DNA of 64,000 nucleotides from Branchipolynoe longqiensis (Eukaryota; Annelida; Polychaeta; Phyllodocida; Polynoidae), in assembly GCA_030323885.1 (NCBI GenBank), contig CM059199.1, positions 40,742,590 to 40,806,589 on the forward strand, given 5' to 3'. The notes below the pieces were generated by a model. The model saw only the letters and a list, made by a program, of their open reading frames with translations. It was not told the origin of the DNA and ran no database searches. Positions 1 to 9,429 of the stretch are shown piece by piece. Position 1 is the first letter of the stretch. The number at the start of each line of letters is the position of its first letter. Made by a program: the position numbers and the translations under genes.

Positions 1-214
1 CCATCCGCATCATCCCACCTCCATCCCCACCCTGCCGCCTCCATCCCCAGTCCCTCCTCCATTTCCACCTACATCCTCACCTCCATCCCTCCAATCCACC
101 GCCATCTCCACCATCACCCACCCCCTTCAATCCCCCCCCCGCATCTACCCCTACCCTCCCTTCCGCCTGCAACCCCCCTCCCCCTCCCTCAGTCCCCACC
201 CTCTACCCTACCTA
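1..214. repeat. C-rich minisatellite, first block
   Basis: Irregular repeats of about 17-20 bp built on CCTCCATCCCCACCC. It is the left part of a segment that recurs at 530-1360. It has no coding signal. Confidence 0.8.
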
Positions 215-411
215 CATGATCCTCTCGCTCACATTCCCACATTCGATGCTCCCAATTATATTCCAACTAGGTCGCATACATTCACATTCTCCACAATACG
301 CTCCAACTCCCCTGGCATACAGACCAACCCCAATCCCCCCACCCACCCACACACTCCAACCACACTCCAACCAACTTACCTCAAGCCCTCATACAATGAT
401 ATCCTCTCGTA

Positions 412-529
412 CTAGATGTGGCAGCCGAATCGGTAAAGCGCTGGCCTGTCGTGCAGGAGTTCAATTCCCAGGTCGAGTCAAACCAATGACTTACAAAATT
501 GATATTCATCGCTTCCTAGCCAGGCGCTC
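412..529 (+). mobile_element. SINE-A, 5' part only
   Basis: The tRNA-like head (box A-like GGCAGCCGAATCGGTAAAGC, box B-like GTTCAATTCCC) and the first body bases are present. The copy stops at CCAGGCGCTC and joins C-rich minisatellite directly. The full sister copy at 1243-1572 continues past the same bases, so this end is a duplication breakpoint. Confidence 0.85.
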
Positions 530-985
530 CGCCTCCATCCCCACCCTGCCACCTCAATCATCACCCCTCCATCCCCACACTCCTGCCTGTACCCTCACCC
601 CTCTCCATCCCCACCCTGCCACTTCCATCCCTCCGAGCTCTATCCCCACCCTCCCACCTCCATCTCCACCCACACCCCTCCATTCCCACCCTCCCCCCTC
701 CATTCCCACCCTTCCGCCTCCATCCCCACCCTCACCGTCCAGCCACAGTCCCCACCCTTCCACCTCCATCTCCACTCCCTTCTGCATGCCCACTCCCTTC
801 TCCATGCCCACTTCCCCACCTCCATCCCCGCCATCATCCTCCCACCCACCACCATCTCCACCATCACCACATTCCATCCCCACCCCTCCCGCCTACACCC
901 CATACTCCCACGCATCCACCGCACACTCCCCCGCCTCCACCCGTACCCTCACTTCTGCCTCCACCCCCCCCCCCCCCCCCCACTC
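530..985. repeat. C-rich minisatellite with poly-C run
   Basis: Repeats of CCTCCATCCCCACCC type, ending in a run of about 20 C at 962-980. The open frames across it are Pro/Ser/His-rich in several phases at once, so they come from composition. Confidence 0.85.
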
Positions 986-1360
986 AGTCCCCACCCTCTG
1001 CCCGACCTACATGATCTCTCGCTCACATTCCCACATTCGATGCTCCCAATTATATTCCCACTAGGTCGCATACATTCACATTCTCCACAAGACTTTCCCC
1101 CTCCCTTGGCATACAGACCCCCACCTAACCCTCCCCCCACCCACCCACATAGTAAAACCACATCACCCACCTAAACCCTCATCCCACCTCACACAAACCA
1201 ACCAACCTACCTCAATCCCTCATACAATGATATCCTCTCGTACTAGATGTGGCAGCCAAATCGGTAAAGCGCTGGCCTGCCGTGTGGGAGTTCAATTCCC
1301 AGGTCGAGTCAAACCAATGACTTACAAAATTGCTACTCGTCGCTTCCTAGCCAGGCGCTC
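530..1360. repeat. 831 bp tandem segment, second copy
   Basis: Bases 986-1360 repeat 190-529 in the same order: a CCTACATGAT segment, a CATTCGATGC segment, a CATACAATGATATCC segment and a SINE-A head. The unit runs from minisatellite start to a point inside SINE-A. The first copy is only partly inside the window. Confidence 0.8.
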
Positions 1361-1572
1361 GGCATTATTAAGATATGACAAGGACTGGTTGACTCAATGT
1401 CAGGATAATGTGATTGAGTAGGATATCAGGTCATGGTGCTGGTGGTATGGTCTCCCAGGACAGCACAGCACTATAAAATTGCCATGAGTTTGCACTGTCA
1501 CAAGTCGGTATCCATCCTGATATGACCTTAGATGTTGCCAGGACGTAAAACTCCAACAACCAACCAACCAAC
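1243..1572 (+). mobile_element. SINE-A, full length
   Basis: It has a tRNA-like head, the body landmarks (TGATTGAGTAGGATATC, CACAGCACTATAAA) and the tail GTTGCCAGGACGTAAAAC with CCAA repeats. The SINE-A body resembles no family I can name with confidence. It carries no protein. Confidence 0.9.
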
Positions 1573-1797
1573 ACTCACTCCTCCCACCCTTATACTCGCC
1601 TCACCACAACCTGTACTCCACCCCCCTCATACACACCCTCATACACCCACGTGCAAAGAGCTCTTACAATTCTGTGTGGCTCATTTGAAAGTGAGATGAG
1701 CGGCTGGCAGTGACCCTCCCTCCCCCAGAGGGCGCCTCGGAGCTGCTCATCCTGCCCCGAGCAGTCCTAACCGTGACTCCATGCAAGAACTGGCCGA

Positions 1798-2240
1798 CCT
1801 GGGCAGCCCGGGTTACTAAACAACAGGTGCCCTCTGATACCACTAGATTATCGTCATTGGTATCAGTACAGCCAACCTGGGCAGCCCGCATTACTAAAGA
1901 ACAGACGCCCTCCACTACGACTAGATTATTGCTATTGGTATCAGGAGAGCCGACCTGGGCAGCCCGCGTTACTAAACAACAGCCACCCTCTGATAGCACT
2001 AGATTATCGTCATTGCTATCAGTACAACCAACCTGGGCAGTCAGTGTTACTAAAGAATAGGCACCCTCCAATACCACTAGATTATTGTCATTGGTATCAG
2101 GAGAGCTGACCTGGGCAGCCCACGTTACTAACCAACAGCCGCCCTCTGATACCACTAGATTATCGTCATTGGTATCAGTACAGGCGACCTGGGCAGCCCG
2201 CGTTACTAAAGAACAGGTGCCCTCCAATACCACTACAGTA
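1798..2240. repeat. 78 bp satellite, alternating A/B units
   Basis: CCTGGGCAG starts recur at 1798, 1876, 1954, 2032, 2110 and 2188, exactly 78 bp apart. Two unit types alternate: one has ATCGTCATTGGTATCAGTAC, the other a CAGGAGAG end. Because 78 is a multiple of 3, a 205-codon frame stays open on the minus strand (1664-2281), but it has no recognisable domain. Confidence 0.85.
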
Positions 2241-2445
2241 CCACTACAATATCCTACAATACCACTACAGTACCAGTACAATAGCCTACAATACCCCTAC
2301 AGTACAACTACACTAGCCTACACTACCACTACAGTACCACTACAATAACCTACAATACCACTACAGTACAACTACAATATCCTACAATACCACTGCAGTA
2401 CCACTACAATAGCCTACACTACCACGACAGTACCACCAACACCAA
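2227..2445. repeat. CCACTACAGTA / CTACAATA minisatellite
   Basis: Short units of TACCACTACAGTACC and CTACAATATCCTACAAT type follow directly from the last 78 bp unit, sharing its CCAATACCACTA motif. The block may have arisen from that motif. Confidence 0.75.
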
Positions 2446-2690
2446 TTACTAACTAACTCAAGGATTGGTTACATTTATTAGCGATACACCTAAGTTGGTT
2501 TGTTCTATGAAGGCGGACAATCTGGACGAGATGGCTGATTGGGCAGAGCTCTCACTTCCCATGATAGCGATAGTGGCAGGTGAAGCCTTGGCTGAGCTAG
2601 GCCAAGGACTTAGAAATTTGATACTTGCCATCACCATGCCTGGTTCTTGGCGTTACTAGGGTATACCAATGACTGGTTGGCAGATTAATG

Positions 2691-2818
2691 CAGCTGAGAT
2701 GGGGATCAGTTAATGGTGTCGGCGGCACAGCATCCCAGTGGGACATCACTATGAGAGTGCAGTGTCAAATGTTGGTAGTCATCCTGATATGACCTCAGCT
2801 GCTGCTAGGAAGGTAAAC
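2691..2818 (+). mobile_element. SINE-A, diverged 3' part
   Basis: CAGCATCCCAGTGGGACATC, ATCCTGATATGACCTCAG and GCTGCTAGGAAGGTAAAC align with the SINE-A body and tail. The head is missing or unrecognisable. Confidence 0.6.
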
Positions 2819-2946
2819 AACATTAAACACACTGTTATTGGAGACCTACTCACCCATTGCTTGTCAGTCTGGCACTAGGCGCTTTAGATAAGACTTACTC
2901 ACCTATGTAATGAGATAAGAAACATTGGTTAGCACATGGTGAGCAA

Positions 2947-3254
2947 CTGGACGTGGTGGCCGTGCGGGAGATCGGCAGTTCGATTCCCGGTCGTCTCAAA
3001 CCAATGACTTACACACTTGATAGTCACTTCCTAGCTTGGCGCTCAGCATTAATAGGATAGGGTAAGGAGAGATTAGCTCAGGGTCCGGATAATGTGACTG
3101 AGTGGGATATCTGGTCATGGGGCTGGCCTCCTGATTTATCAGTGGGGAAGCACTATAAAATCACCATGAGGGCACACAATCACAAGTTTGTACCCGTCCT
3201 GATATGACCTTAGATTTTGCCAGGACATACAATTTCAACAACTAACCAATCAAC
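2947..3254 (+). mobile_element. SINE-A, near full length
   Basis: The head is shortened (GGACGTGGTGGCCGTGCGGG), with box B GTTCGATTCCCGG, then the full body and the tail TTTTGCCAGGACATACAA with CCAA-like repeats. Confidence 0.85.
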
Positions 3255-3285
3255 GAACATAATAGACAGGCATAGGTGTCAGTTA

Positions 3286-3929
3286 AGCCCCGGTCACATA
3301 GCCGTTAGTGGACATAGTTGAACATAGTGGAGGCTAACGTAGGTGAATGAAGTTGAACATAGTTGAACGTAGTTGAACGTAATTGACTGTAGTTGAACGT
3401 AGTTGAACGTAGTTGAACGTAGTTGAACGTAGTTGAACGTAGTTGAACGTAGTTGAACGTAGTTGACCATAGTTGAACGTAGTTGAACATGCCGGCATCC
3501 ATACTTGTCCGTGATGTTAACTTGGTAATAACATGGGTGAGCCGTGATCTCCGATGTAATTTGTGGATATGTTCAAAAGGGTGGAACATTAGTAGCTGAA
3601 TTTGCATCCGTGATGCTAACATACTCTGGTATACCCTAGCATAATCTAGCATACTCTTGTATGCTCTAGTGTACTCGAGCATAATTGGACGAAGCCCTGG
3701 TCACATAGCTGTTAGTGAACATAGGTGAACGTAGTGGAGGCTAACGTAGTTGAATGTACTGGCATCCGTACCATAACGTATTTATCCGTACCATAACGTA
3801 TTTATATGTACCAAAACCTGCCATACCTTAACCTATTTCAATGTAGTTTAAGATAGTTACACCACGTTTGACCCACGTTAATCTATCCTACGGATCAGTA
3901 CGTCGACTGATGGCTATGTGACTGAGCCT
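3286..3929. mobile_element. MITE-H copy 1 (Harbinger-like)
   Basis: The inverted ends are AGCCCCGGTCACATAGCC at left and GGCTATGTGACTGAGCCT at right, flanked by TTA at 3283-3285 and 3930-3932. A second left-type end lies inside at 3692-3710, so an internal duplication or nested copy is likely. The interior is mostly a GTTGAACGTA decamer array. There is no transposase. A 3 bp TTA duplication is typical of PIF/Harbinger; the superfamily call is inference. Confidence 0.7.
3335..3490. repeat. GTTGAACGTA decamer array
   Basis: About fifteen near-exact 10 bp units lie inside MITE-H copy 1. The minus-strand Asn/Tyr/Val/Gln/Leu frame here is a by-product. Confidence 0.85.
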
Positions 3930-4050
3930 TTAGCTGGGGGTAGACTGGGATGCTTACTTACATACAGCATGGATGATTGTATTTCCACCAGAGACTTTGG
4001 TGCTATATAAAAATCCAATACAGAAACCACATTCAAAGCTGCCCGACATA

Positions 4051-4207
4051 TTACAGTTGTATAGTCCGATGGTTTTGATTTCCTGTCATTTTCTGAGATA
4101 AATATATTAGGTTGATCGTTATACCTTGTTTTATTTTAGTTTGAAGTAACCTTGGTTTAAAATGATTAACTTAAGGAGATAGTTGAAGTGAAAACATGCC
4201 AAATTAA
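4051..4207 (+). mobile_element. MITE-K, left half
   Basis: It starts with the K end (GTTGTATAGTCCGATGGTTT) and follows the K interior to AACATGCCAAATTAATGG. It is then cut off by the poly-T end of a minus-strand LINE tail. Confidence 0.8.
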
Positions 4208-4209
4208 TG

Positions 4210-4518
4210 GTTTTTTTTTAATTTTTAATTTTTTTTTATTGAGGCTGTATTTATACTGTCCATAGCATATAAGCCCGGGTATTCAGGCTTGTTTTCAATG
4301 CTGGCCAGCTGTAGTGTTGGTGTTGTCTTATCGCACAGTAGCTGCTGATAAGGTGTTTGATTGCCTGCATTTCAGTAGCAGATAGATAGTTGGTTGGTCT
4401 GGTTAGTAGTCTATGTTAATTTGTTTGGGATTTTCTTGGCATATATGTGCTTTATTTTTTCTACTCTTATTTCTAGACTAGCCTACTCCTATTTACATAT
4501 CATAGGCTTGTACGTAGC
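4210..4518 (-). mobile_element. LINE 3' UTR fragment
   Basis: On the minus strand this reads as the 3' UTR of the LINE at 4768-5350: a 3' stem-loop (AAGCCTGAATACCCGGGCTT), GGACAGTATAAATACAGCC, then an A-rich tail. It is 5'-truncated and was inserted into MITE-K. With 4974-5350 it forms an inverted pair. Confidence 0.8.
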
Positions 4519-4767
4519 TGTGTGGTGTGCTATCTGGCTGCTTTTGGTATGGTTACCTTCCATTGGGCGTCTCGCTGGTGGGCCGTGACATATCACCTGC
4601 CCCTTTGCGGTGCAGCTTAGTTGGGGGTTCCTAGCCTTATTTTGCACAGATATTTGTTGTATGTTGGCATACTTGACACAATTCTGACCCCATATGCTTC
4701 AGCATCAACAGGTACTATCGGTTTGGTTGTTGGGTTTTACATCCTAGCAACATGGCTGTATTATATT

Positions 4768-4970
4768 GACCTGGGACCACTGCTATTTATACTATACATA
4801 AATGACCTAGAAAAATGCATGGAGTCAGAATGTCTCCAGCTATATGCGGATGACACTGTCATATATGCAGAAGGAAGCACCGTAGAGGAGGTAGCTACCA
4901 AACTGAACAACCTGCTGCTAAAACTCGACAGCTGGTGTGAATCCAATAAAATAACCATAACTCAACCACC
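4768..4970 (+). pseudogene. Non-LTR reverse transcriptase fragment
   Basis: The translation contains GPLLFILYINDL, then YADD at 4843-4854, then WCESNKITI. These are the palm core and following segment of a non-LTR (CR1/L2/Rex-like) reverse transcriptase, which copies its RNA at a nicked target. About 65 residues of a domain of some 250 remain. The fingers, first catalytic Asp and endonuclease are absent. The upstream 49 codons of the frame show no RT similarity, so the element was internally deleted or rearranged. It joins its own 3' UTR directly downstream. Clade assignment is tentative. Confidence 0.8.
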
Positions 4971-4973
4971 TGT

Positions 4974-5350
4974 TACGTACAAGCCTATGGACATGTAAAT
5001 AAAATAGGCTAGTATAGAATTAAGTAGAAAAAAGCAGAAAACTCTTCCCAAGAAAACCCCAAAACACTAACATAGAACCTTAAGAAAACAACTAACATAG
5101 TAATAAGAATAGAACAAAAATACAATGCCAAGAGGGCCCAACAAAACTAACATAGACTGCTAAGTGTACCAACAGACTATCTATCTGCTACTGAAATGCA
5201 GACAATCAAATAACTTATCAGCAGCTACTGTTTGGTAAGAAAACACCAACACTACAGCTGCCCAGCATTGAAAACAAGCCTGGGTACCCAGGCTTACATG
5301 CTATGGACAGAATAAATACAGCCTCAATAAAAATATAAAAAAATAAAAAA
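4974..5350 (+). mobile_element. LINE 3' UTR with stem-loop and A-rich tail
   Basis: It follows the RT fragment. Near the end is the perfect palindrome AAGCCTGGGTACCCAGGCTT, then GGACAGAATAAATACAGCC and an A-rich tail. Such 3' stem-loops are the usual recognition site for the partner reverse transcriptase. The tail of SINE-C has the same layout. Confidence 0.8.
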
Positions 5351-5375
5351 CTTAGTATGTCCTTCTATGTAGCAC

Positions 5376-5439
5376 CACACGGGATGGCCGAATGAGTTGA
5401 GCGTCCGTCTCCCGAACACTGGTCGAGTCAAACCAATTA
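5376..5439 (+). mobile_element. SINE-A head, left part of an interrupted copy
   Basis: It carries the second head type (GGGATGGCCGAATGAGTTGA, GTCCGTCTCCC) and GTCGAGTCAAACCAAT, then stops at a minus-strand SINE-C. The body resumes at 5771. Confidence 0.8.
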
Positions 5440-5440
5440 T

Positions 5441-5757
5441 TTATTTTTGTTGTTCCATTAGTTGTTTAAGCAGGGGAAATTCCAGTCATAAACGTCTGGT
5501 CTTCCTCATTCCACTGCTGGTTGATAGAAAGCCCGAGCCTACACTTTTATTGACCCAAGGGATTTTTAACCTCCCACACCACATAGACATGGTATGAGAG
5601 CAACCAGCCTTTGATGACACTGTAAGTTATACACAGTGGTGGAAATCCAAATTGGCAGAGCTGGGGGCACGGGTAATCGAACCGCCAACCCTCAGATTAG
5701 GAGTCTGAGCTAGAAAAAAGTCAGACACTCTAACCACTCTGCCACAGAGAATGCCAC
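5441..5757 (-). mobile_element. SINE-C with tail 2, nested in SINE-A
   Basis: Read on the minus strand: GTGGCATTCTCTGTGGCAG start, tRNA-Arg-like head with a T6 run, box B, body, then tail 2 (GCAGTGGAATGAGGAAGACC ... CCCCTGCTTAAACAACTAATG). The short ATGCCACATA repeat at its right edge is probably part of the junction. Confidence 0.85.
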
Positions 5758-5770
5758 ATAATGCCACATA

Positions 5771-5872
5771 ACATTTCCTAGCCAGGTGAACAGCATTATT
5801 AGGATAGGGCAAGAACTGGTTGGTTCAGTGTCAGGATAATGTGATTGAGTGAGATATCAGGTCATGGTGCAA
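5771..5872 (+). mobile_element. SINE-A body, right part of interrupted copy
   Basis: It resumes at ACATTTCCTAGCCAGG and follows the body to ATATCAGGTCATGGTGC, then ends. The 3' third is missing. Confidence 0.8.
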
Positions 5873-5902
5873 TACATATTTTATAATTGCACCTGTAATC
5901 TA

Positions 5903-5977
5903 AGTTGGAAATGTAGATTCAAATTTAGATAACTGCTTTGCTTGAGACAATTTGGTGTTTTCATCGGACTATGCATG
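5903..5977 (+). mobile_element. MITE-K right-end fragment
   Basis: AAATTTAGATAACTGC and GTTTTCATCGGACTATGCA match the K right end. The terminal TTAA is lost. Confidence 0.7.
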
Positions 5978-6429
5978 CAAGTCCCCATTCCTTGGATTAT
6001 GCCCAGGGAGCGGGAACATGCCACATTTAGTGCCAGCCACTGACGTCAGGGGGTGCTTGGTGGTGGAAAACATCTATTGCCAAGGTGTCGCCACTGTCAA
6101 CACCTCACCCTAATTCCGCAGTTCTCCGGCAGAGGCGTCACTCGTTCCGAATTTGTCCACCAGGAGGCGTCATGCAGATCCCTTCACGTCACCCAGGCCA
6201 CGCCCTCTAGCGTGTAGCGACCGTGGGCCACCCCCTCTCCCTCTTCCACCTGTCGGCCATCCCGCGAACTACTTAATTAACACCTTGAAGCGCCACCTGG
6301 CGAGATAGTCGGTTCATTACCGACATGAGGTGTTAGCTGGGCCATTAGGGGAGAAACCCTTGAACAAATTCTGGCAAATTTTATTTTGTGTTTACTTAAA
6401 AGTTGCATAAATTTGCATAATCCGTTGAT
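5978..6429. other. Unassigned GC-rich interval
   Basis: Higher GC than its surroundings, with no frame, splice pattern or repeat I recognise. Two near-matches to the CTCF core lie here: CCACCAGGAGGCG near 6157 and, on the minus strand, GCCAGGTGGCGC near 6290. It could be regulatory or an unknown repeat. Confidence 0.3.
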
Positions 6430-6436
6430 TGTGTCC

Positions 6437-6515
6437 ACGTGATATACATTTTGTAATTTATCAAGTTGATCGGTGTGTTGTACTTTACTTTAGTTTGAGG
6501 CAAGCTTTATGAAGA
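6437..6515 (+). mobile_element. MITE-K interior fragment
   Basis: AAGTTGATCGGTGTGTTG and TACTTTACTTTAGTTTGAGG match the K left interior. It is diverged and has no ends. Confidence 0.5.
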
Positions 6516-6521
6516 ATTTTT

Positions 6522-6815
6522 GAAGGTGTAGATCATCAGATCGATCATGCTCAGTGGACACATTTGCAGTTTGGGTTATTTTCCGTTCCAACCAGTGGTC
6601 CACAACTGGTTCATCAAAGGCTATGGTATGTGCTATTCTGTCTGTGGGAAAGTCCATATAAAAGACCCCTTGTTGCTTACCGGAAAGAGTAGCGTATCTG
6701 GCAGCAGCAGGGTTCCTCCAAAGAAATATGTCAGAATGACCATATATTGACATCCAATAGCTGATGATGAAAATGAATCTGTTCTCGAGGTGTCGTTAAA
6801 TAAAACAAGCTTCTT
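6522..6815 (+). mobile_element. SINE-B, head truncated
   Basis: The body has CACATTTGCAGTTTGGGTTA, CTGTCTGTGGGAAAG, ATATAAAAGACCCCTTG and the end GTCGTTAAATAAAACAAG. The tRNA-like head is missing. The 3' end resembles a widespread molluscan SINE, but I do not assign a published name. Confidence 0.85.
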
Positions 6816-7089
6816 TTCCCCCCAAAGGACTTCATATTCACTATCACTAAGAGATCGTATTTTGGTACTTTCCTTGGGGAACTCTGATGCGGCGGTAAAC
6901 TGTTTTGAAAAAAACAACCTATATAATTAGTGATTCATGATTCTTAGCCTGTTTCCATTCTATTGTACAGAGAAAATCAAACTTAATGATATCCCGAATC
7001 GCTGGCCTGTTATCCAATCTAACAGGTGAGATGGATCTTTCAGGCCGAATAACCTTATTAACAACTTTACCTCAGCCTTGACTGGATCT

Positions 7090-7315
7090 TCAATGATACC
7101 TCGCAGAATATAGCTTCTTTCAAGATATATATTCGAAGAATATTGGTTAAAGCACCAATGGTAGAAGCATTCGAGAGAAGGCTGGACGGACATTGGAGAG
7201 GATACCCACAATTATCTGACTTCAAGGCTCCATCCAGCTCCACATGTGTGCAAAACAATAACGAGCTGGCATTAGAGCCCCAAAATGGCCTAGATCAGCC
7301 AGAAAAGGATCTGTA
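7090..7315 (+). pseudogene. Possible LINE ORF2 C-terminal remnant
   Basis: The frame from 7143 reads VEAFERRLDGHWRGYPQLSD, like the 'SVNxFKNRLDxHW' segment that ends many CR1-like LINE polyproteins, and follows with APSSSTCV. No catalytic motif is present and the upstream frame is broken. It could be chance, since only about 25 residues are informative. Confidence 0.4.
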
Positions 7316-7321
7316 TGTTTT

Positions 7322-7512
7322 GTTTGTTTGTTTGGTACATTAGTTATTTAAGCAGGGGAAATTTCAGTCACAGACGACTGGTCTTCCTCATTCCACTGCT
7401 CCTTGCCCTATCCTGGTAATGTGAGTGTCGGGCTAGGAAGTGACAAGTATACATTGTTAAGTCATTGGTTTGACTCGACCAGGATTTGAACCCACGATCC
7501 CACGATCTACCA
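7322..7512 (-). mobile_element. SINE-A head and short body with tail 2
   Basis: On the minus strand the SINE-A head and first body part run into tail 2 (GGAATGAGGAAGACCAGTCG ... GACTGAAATTTCCCCTGC) instead of the SINE-A tail. It shows that tail 2 is not specific to SINE-C. Confidence 0.8.
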
Positions 7513-7529
7513 ACAATATGTAAGTAACA

Positions 7530-8254
7530 AGCAAACAAATATACTTGATCATGATAATAGTAAATAAGTAAAGTTGTGCTCATCATGTTACTGCCCCTTT
7601 AAATACTACAGATGATAACTTGTGTTCTCCATTTGTGGACAGCCTGTTGCATAATTAATCCCGACTGGATGCATACTGGTCAAGCATTACGTACATCTTG
7701 CAGCCAGTGACAGTTGCTACAATCCACCTCATCTGAAGAACTGTCCGGATTTCAATTAATCAAGAGTGGCTAACACTAATAGGTCAAGGCCTATTATAGC
7801 TGTAGCCTATATTTGCATAGTTGTATCCTATATTTGTGTATTTGTATCCTATCCATTTATTGATGGGAATATGAATATCTTGGTTTCCAGAGGATGGATG
7901 CCACGGTCATAAACCAATTTGTAAACCTCTGATATCATTACAGTGCAGGTACTCCGGCTTAGATAGTGCTAATCAATGAGTCAAAAGAAAACGCAATCAT
8001 ATTTAAACAGAATAGCTACAACAACGATGTTTCTAACCATGAATTAATAATGAAAAACGAAACCATCGCTTTGACTAATTTTTGTTGTATTTTTAAAGTG
8101 GGGGTTGGCTCGTTTTCTTTTTCGCAAAGAAGTAATGATTTATGCGTCCCGAAATCACGGGTGGCGCCACCTTCCATAGTATATTGCAGGAGACAGAAAA
8201 CTATCCGGTAAGAGAAAGAAAATAGAAATCAAGCATGGCCAATATCTTTGTTGG
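7530..8254. other. Unassigned AT-rich interval
   Basis: I see no gene, tandem repeat or known element. The 81-codon frame at 7966-8211 has no recognisable motif. Confidence 0.3.
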
Positions 8255-8258
8255 GAAA

Positions 8259-8369
8259 TGCACATATATGCATCTATATGCATATGTATGCATATATGCA
8301 TATATATGTATGCATATATGCATATATGAATGCATATATGTACATATATGTATACATATATATGCATAT
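8259..8369. repeat. ATGCATAT microsatellite, left part
   Basis: An ATATGCAT/ATATGTAT alternating array. The same motif continues at 8605-8680 beyond a MITE-R copy, so one array was split by insertion. Confidence 0.85.
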
Positions 8370-8374
8370 GAAGA

Positions 8375-8600
8375 GTTCAGGCGCAAAACCACCTAGACCC
8401 CAATAACAAAATGTAGTTTAAATAACAAAGATTTACCTGAAAATAATTTGTATTCTCACTAATTGCACTTTTCATATGTTCCCACGATTATGGAGCAATG
8501 AACAACAAGTAAGAATTTAAACAAATTAAAGTCTTGAAGGTTTGATTCCAATGTTTATCTCCATTTTCTTATTGGTGTTTATGTGGTTTTGCGCCTGAAC
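8375..8600. mobile_element. MITE-R copy 1
   Basis: Perfect 18 bp inverted ends, GTTCAGGCGCAAAACCAC and GTGGTTTTGCGCCTGAAC, enclose about 190 bp of AT-rich interior with no frame. It inserted into an ATGCATAT microsatellite. The superfamily is unknown to me. Confidence 0.85.
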
Positions 8601-8604
8601 ATAT

Positions 8605-8680
8605 TCAGACATATATGTATTTATGTGCATATACATGCTTATATATGCATATATGTGCATATATGTGTATATATATATTC
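8605..8680. repeat. ATGCATAT microsatellite, right part
   Basis: It continues the array at 8259-8369 on the other side of MITE-R. Confidence 0.8.
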
Positions 8681-8682
8681 AA

Positions 8683-8838
8683 GGACTAAAGGGGAAATTG
8701 CAATCGCAAACAATTGCTCTTCCTCATTACACTGCTAGTGGCATTTTCCTAGTAATAGCGAGCACCAGACTAGGTAGTGACAAGTGTAATTTCTTGAGTA
8801 CTAAATTCATTTCAGCCGAGGTTTGAATCCAAGCATTG
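8683..8838 (-). mobile_element. SINE-A head with tail 2, diverged
   Basis: On the minus strand a decayed SINE-A head/body joins GCAGTGTAATGAGGAAGAGC and a shortened tail 2. Confidence 0.6.
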
Positions 8839-8839
8839 A

Positions 8840-9300
8840 ACATACACAAGAAGTGTACGCTCAACTCATGTGGCCATATCATCTGATTAACATCCTGAAA
8901 AAAAACCTTTATTTTCACGCAATGCCACTTTCACACAGAAACCCCTTGCCCTGTTTGCACTATATCAGTCCGACTGATACTTCTTTCCAATGAAATCAAT
9001 CAGACAAGACAAGAAAGACAATTACAGCTTCTGGTCAATGTGCAAAAGAGTGCCTGATTTAACCAATAGCGGCCCATATTCCAAACCACGTGACTCGACA
9101 ATGCGTGCCCTACTTTTATTCCCCCTCCACCCCTCCTCCTCCTTCTCTCTCTCAGCTTCCTGTTGCCCGGATGTAGACTGTCATGTTTCCATGGTAACCC
9201 GATCCTGCTGACCAAGGCCATTAGTGACGTACTGCCAACACGATCCGTCATAGCCTGCCACCTGCCGTCACCCACGGCCACTATTACGTCAATGACGCAA
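8840..9300. other. Unassigned interval
   Basis: I see no recognisable element. A pyrimidine tract (9120-9155) and two ACGTCA sites (9227-9300) stand out. The frames here are short and unlike known proteins. Confidence 0.3.
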
Positions 9301-9304
9301 AGCG

Positions 9305-9425
9305 GTGACGGTAGGGGGCGGGGGGGGGGGGGGGTGGAGGGCGGAGGGGGGAGGAAGGAGGAGCGGGAGCCGGGGAGCCAGCCGGGGAGCCAGCCGGGCC
9401 CAACGGGAGAAGAGGACAGTGAGGG
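9305..9425. repeat. G-rich tract with poly-G
   Basis: It has a G run of about 17 at 9318-9334, then GGAGGGCGGAGGGGG-type sequence and the short duplication GGGAGCCAGCCG. It could form G-quadruplexes. Confidence 0.7.
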
Positions 9426-9429
9426 GAGA

